Below are positions 42,249-42,719 of a stretch of DNA of 42,719 nt, one piece after another. The position numbers and the translations under genes were made by a program. The first letter of the stretch is position 1, and each line of letters opens with the position of its first letter. The DNA comes from Paracoccaceae bacterium. GTDB taxonomy: Bacteria; Pseudomonadota; Alphaproteobacteria; Rhodobacterales; Rhodobacteraceae. The notes under the pieces were generated by a model. That model saw only the letters and a list, made by a program, of their open reading frames with translations, had not been told where the DNA came from and made no database searches. Where the stretch lies: NCBI GenBank assembly GCA_029248915.1, contig JAQWIK010000061.1, forward strand, positions 1 to 42,719. The letters are read 5' to 3'.

Positions 42249-42719
42249 ATGAAATTAGGCGTAATTTGTGACGGAATAAGTCGCGATTTGACCCACTCTG
42301 TGGATGTCATGGACGAGTTTAACCTAGAATATGCAGAGCTACAGTTTGTTGGCGAAAAAGAGGTCGGAGATCATTCTAAAGCTGAAATAAAGGATATTGA
42401 TAACTTTCTCAGAGATCGTGGTAAGCCTGTTAGTTGTTTATCGCGTCATATATTTGCTGGAATGACTGCTCAAAACAAGCCTGGTGATGCATTGCATAAT
42501 AAGCATATGGATGCTCTCAAAAGAGTTGTTGAGATGGCACATATTGTTGAATCTCCATTCGTTCGAATAATGACGCAAAAAAAAGAGCAAATATTATGGG
42601 GATTTAATGGTGCAGAAAAGTGGAATGTAGCTCACGGTGCCTGGGATACTATGGGGCCGATGATAAGCCCTGCTGTTGAATTTGCTCGAAGCGCTGGAAT
42701 AAAGTTAGCAGTTGAGACA
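42249..42719 (+). CDS. Sugar phosphate isomerase/epimerase-like TIM-barrel protein (partial)
   Basis: The gene starts at ATG 42249 after a good SD (AGGAG), nine bases beyond the LtnD-like stop, and is cut by the right edge after 157 codons. The visible part (M-K-L-G-V-I-C-D-G-I-S-R-D, then N-L-E-Y-A-E-L-Q-F-V-G near 25-35, and S-P-F-V-R-I-M near 102-108) fits the xylose-isomerase-like/AP-endonuclease-2 barrel family, whose members isomerise or epimerise sugars, keto acids or hydroxypyruvate. The metal-binding C-terminal half is outside the window, so no function can be fixed. Confidence 0.78.
   Translation, partial: MKLGVICDGISRDLTHSVDVMDEFNLEYAELQFVGEKEVGDHSKAEIKDIDNFLRDRGKPVSCLSRHIFAGMTAQNKPGDALHNKHMDALKRVVEMAHIVESPFVRIMTQKKEQILWGFNGAEKWNVAHGAWDTMGPMISPAVEFARSAGIKLAVET

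Overview
The window looks like chromosome of a low-GC aerobic anoxygenic phototrophic alphaproteobacterium, most likely a marine Rhodobacterales (Roseobacter-like) lineage. The basis is gene order and content: a bchFNBHLM-lhaA-puhAB superoperon, the oxygen-dependent cyclase acsF instead of an anaerobic bchE at this position, a C4-pathway hemA (5-aminolevulinate synthase) inside the cluster, and crtA (spheroidene monooxygenase) next to bchID. Coding DNA is A+T-rich throughout. The organism assignment is inference.

Photosynthesis region (1-22868). A partial PpaA/AerR-type B12-binding regulator reads leftwards off the window. It diverges from bchF across a 326-bp control region that carries a tandem 93-bp-period duplication and three exact TGT-N12-ACA (PpsR/CrtJ) operators. 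The rightward superoperon then runs bchF, bchN, bchB, bchH, bchL, bchM, lhaA, puhA, puhB, a 22-codon ORF, a 98-residue unknown gene, acsF, puhE and hemA, mostly with overlapping or touching ends. bchN is interrupted by an in-frame amber codon about 70 codons before its proper end. puhC is absent from its usual place. A leftward block crtA-bchI-bchD-bchO converges on hemA. crtA diverges from crtI-crtB over a 110-bp spacer with two more exact PpsR sites. Together these genes convert protoporphyrin IX to chlorophyllide and on toward bacteriochlorophyll (Mg chelatase BchHDI, BchM, AcsF, dark reductase BchLNB, hydratase BchF), assemble the reaction centre (LhaA, PuhA, PuhB, PuhE), feed tetrapyrrole synthesis (HemA) and start carotenoid synthesis (CrtB, CrtI, CrtA). 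pufLM, bchCXYZ, bchG, bchP, crtCDEF and ppsR must lie elsewhere if present.

Sugar-acid region (22917 to the right edge). Two divergent operons start from a 240-bp spacer with a repeated TGGCTT-N-AAGCC motif. The leftward operon encodes an SDR dehydrogenase, an IlvD/EDD-family dehydratase, an FAH-family hydrolase, a D-2-hydroxyacid dehydrogenase and a mandelate-racemase-subgroup dehydratase. This set resembles the non-phosphorylative diketo-hydrolase routes known for L-fuconate and L-rhamnonate. The rightward genes encode a beta-hydroxyacid dehydrogenase, a DenD-like epimerase-family dehydrogenase, a TRAP transporter (DctP, an attenuator-like hairpin, DctQ, DctM), a UxaA-family dehydratase, three Gfo/Idh/MocA oxidoreductases, two more beta-hydroxyacid dehydrogenases, an EamA transporter, an SDR and a truncated TIM-barrel isomerase. 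No sugar kinase, aldolase or aldose 1-dehydrogenase/lactonase pair is seen, so the substrate is probably an acid imported by the TRAP system. It cannot be named from sequence alone.

Most notable observations: the bchN nonsense codon, the duplicated PpsR-controlled bchF promoter with a possibly misplaced bchF start, a likely ATT start codon for crtA, loss of puhC, and the unusual oxidoreductase/dehydratase-rich catabolic locus. No tRNA, rRNA, CRISPR or insertion sequence was recognised.
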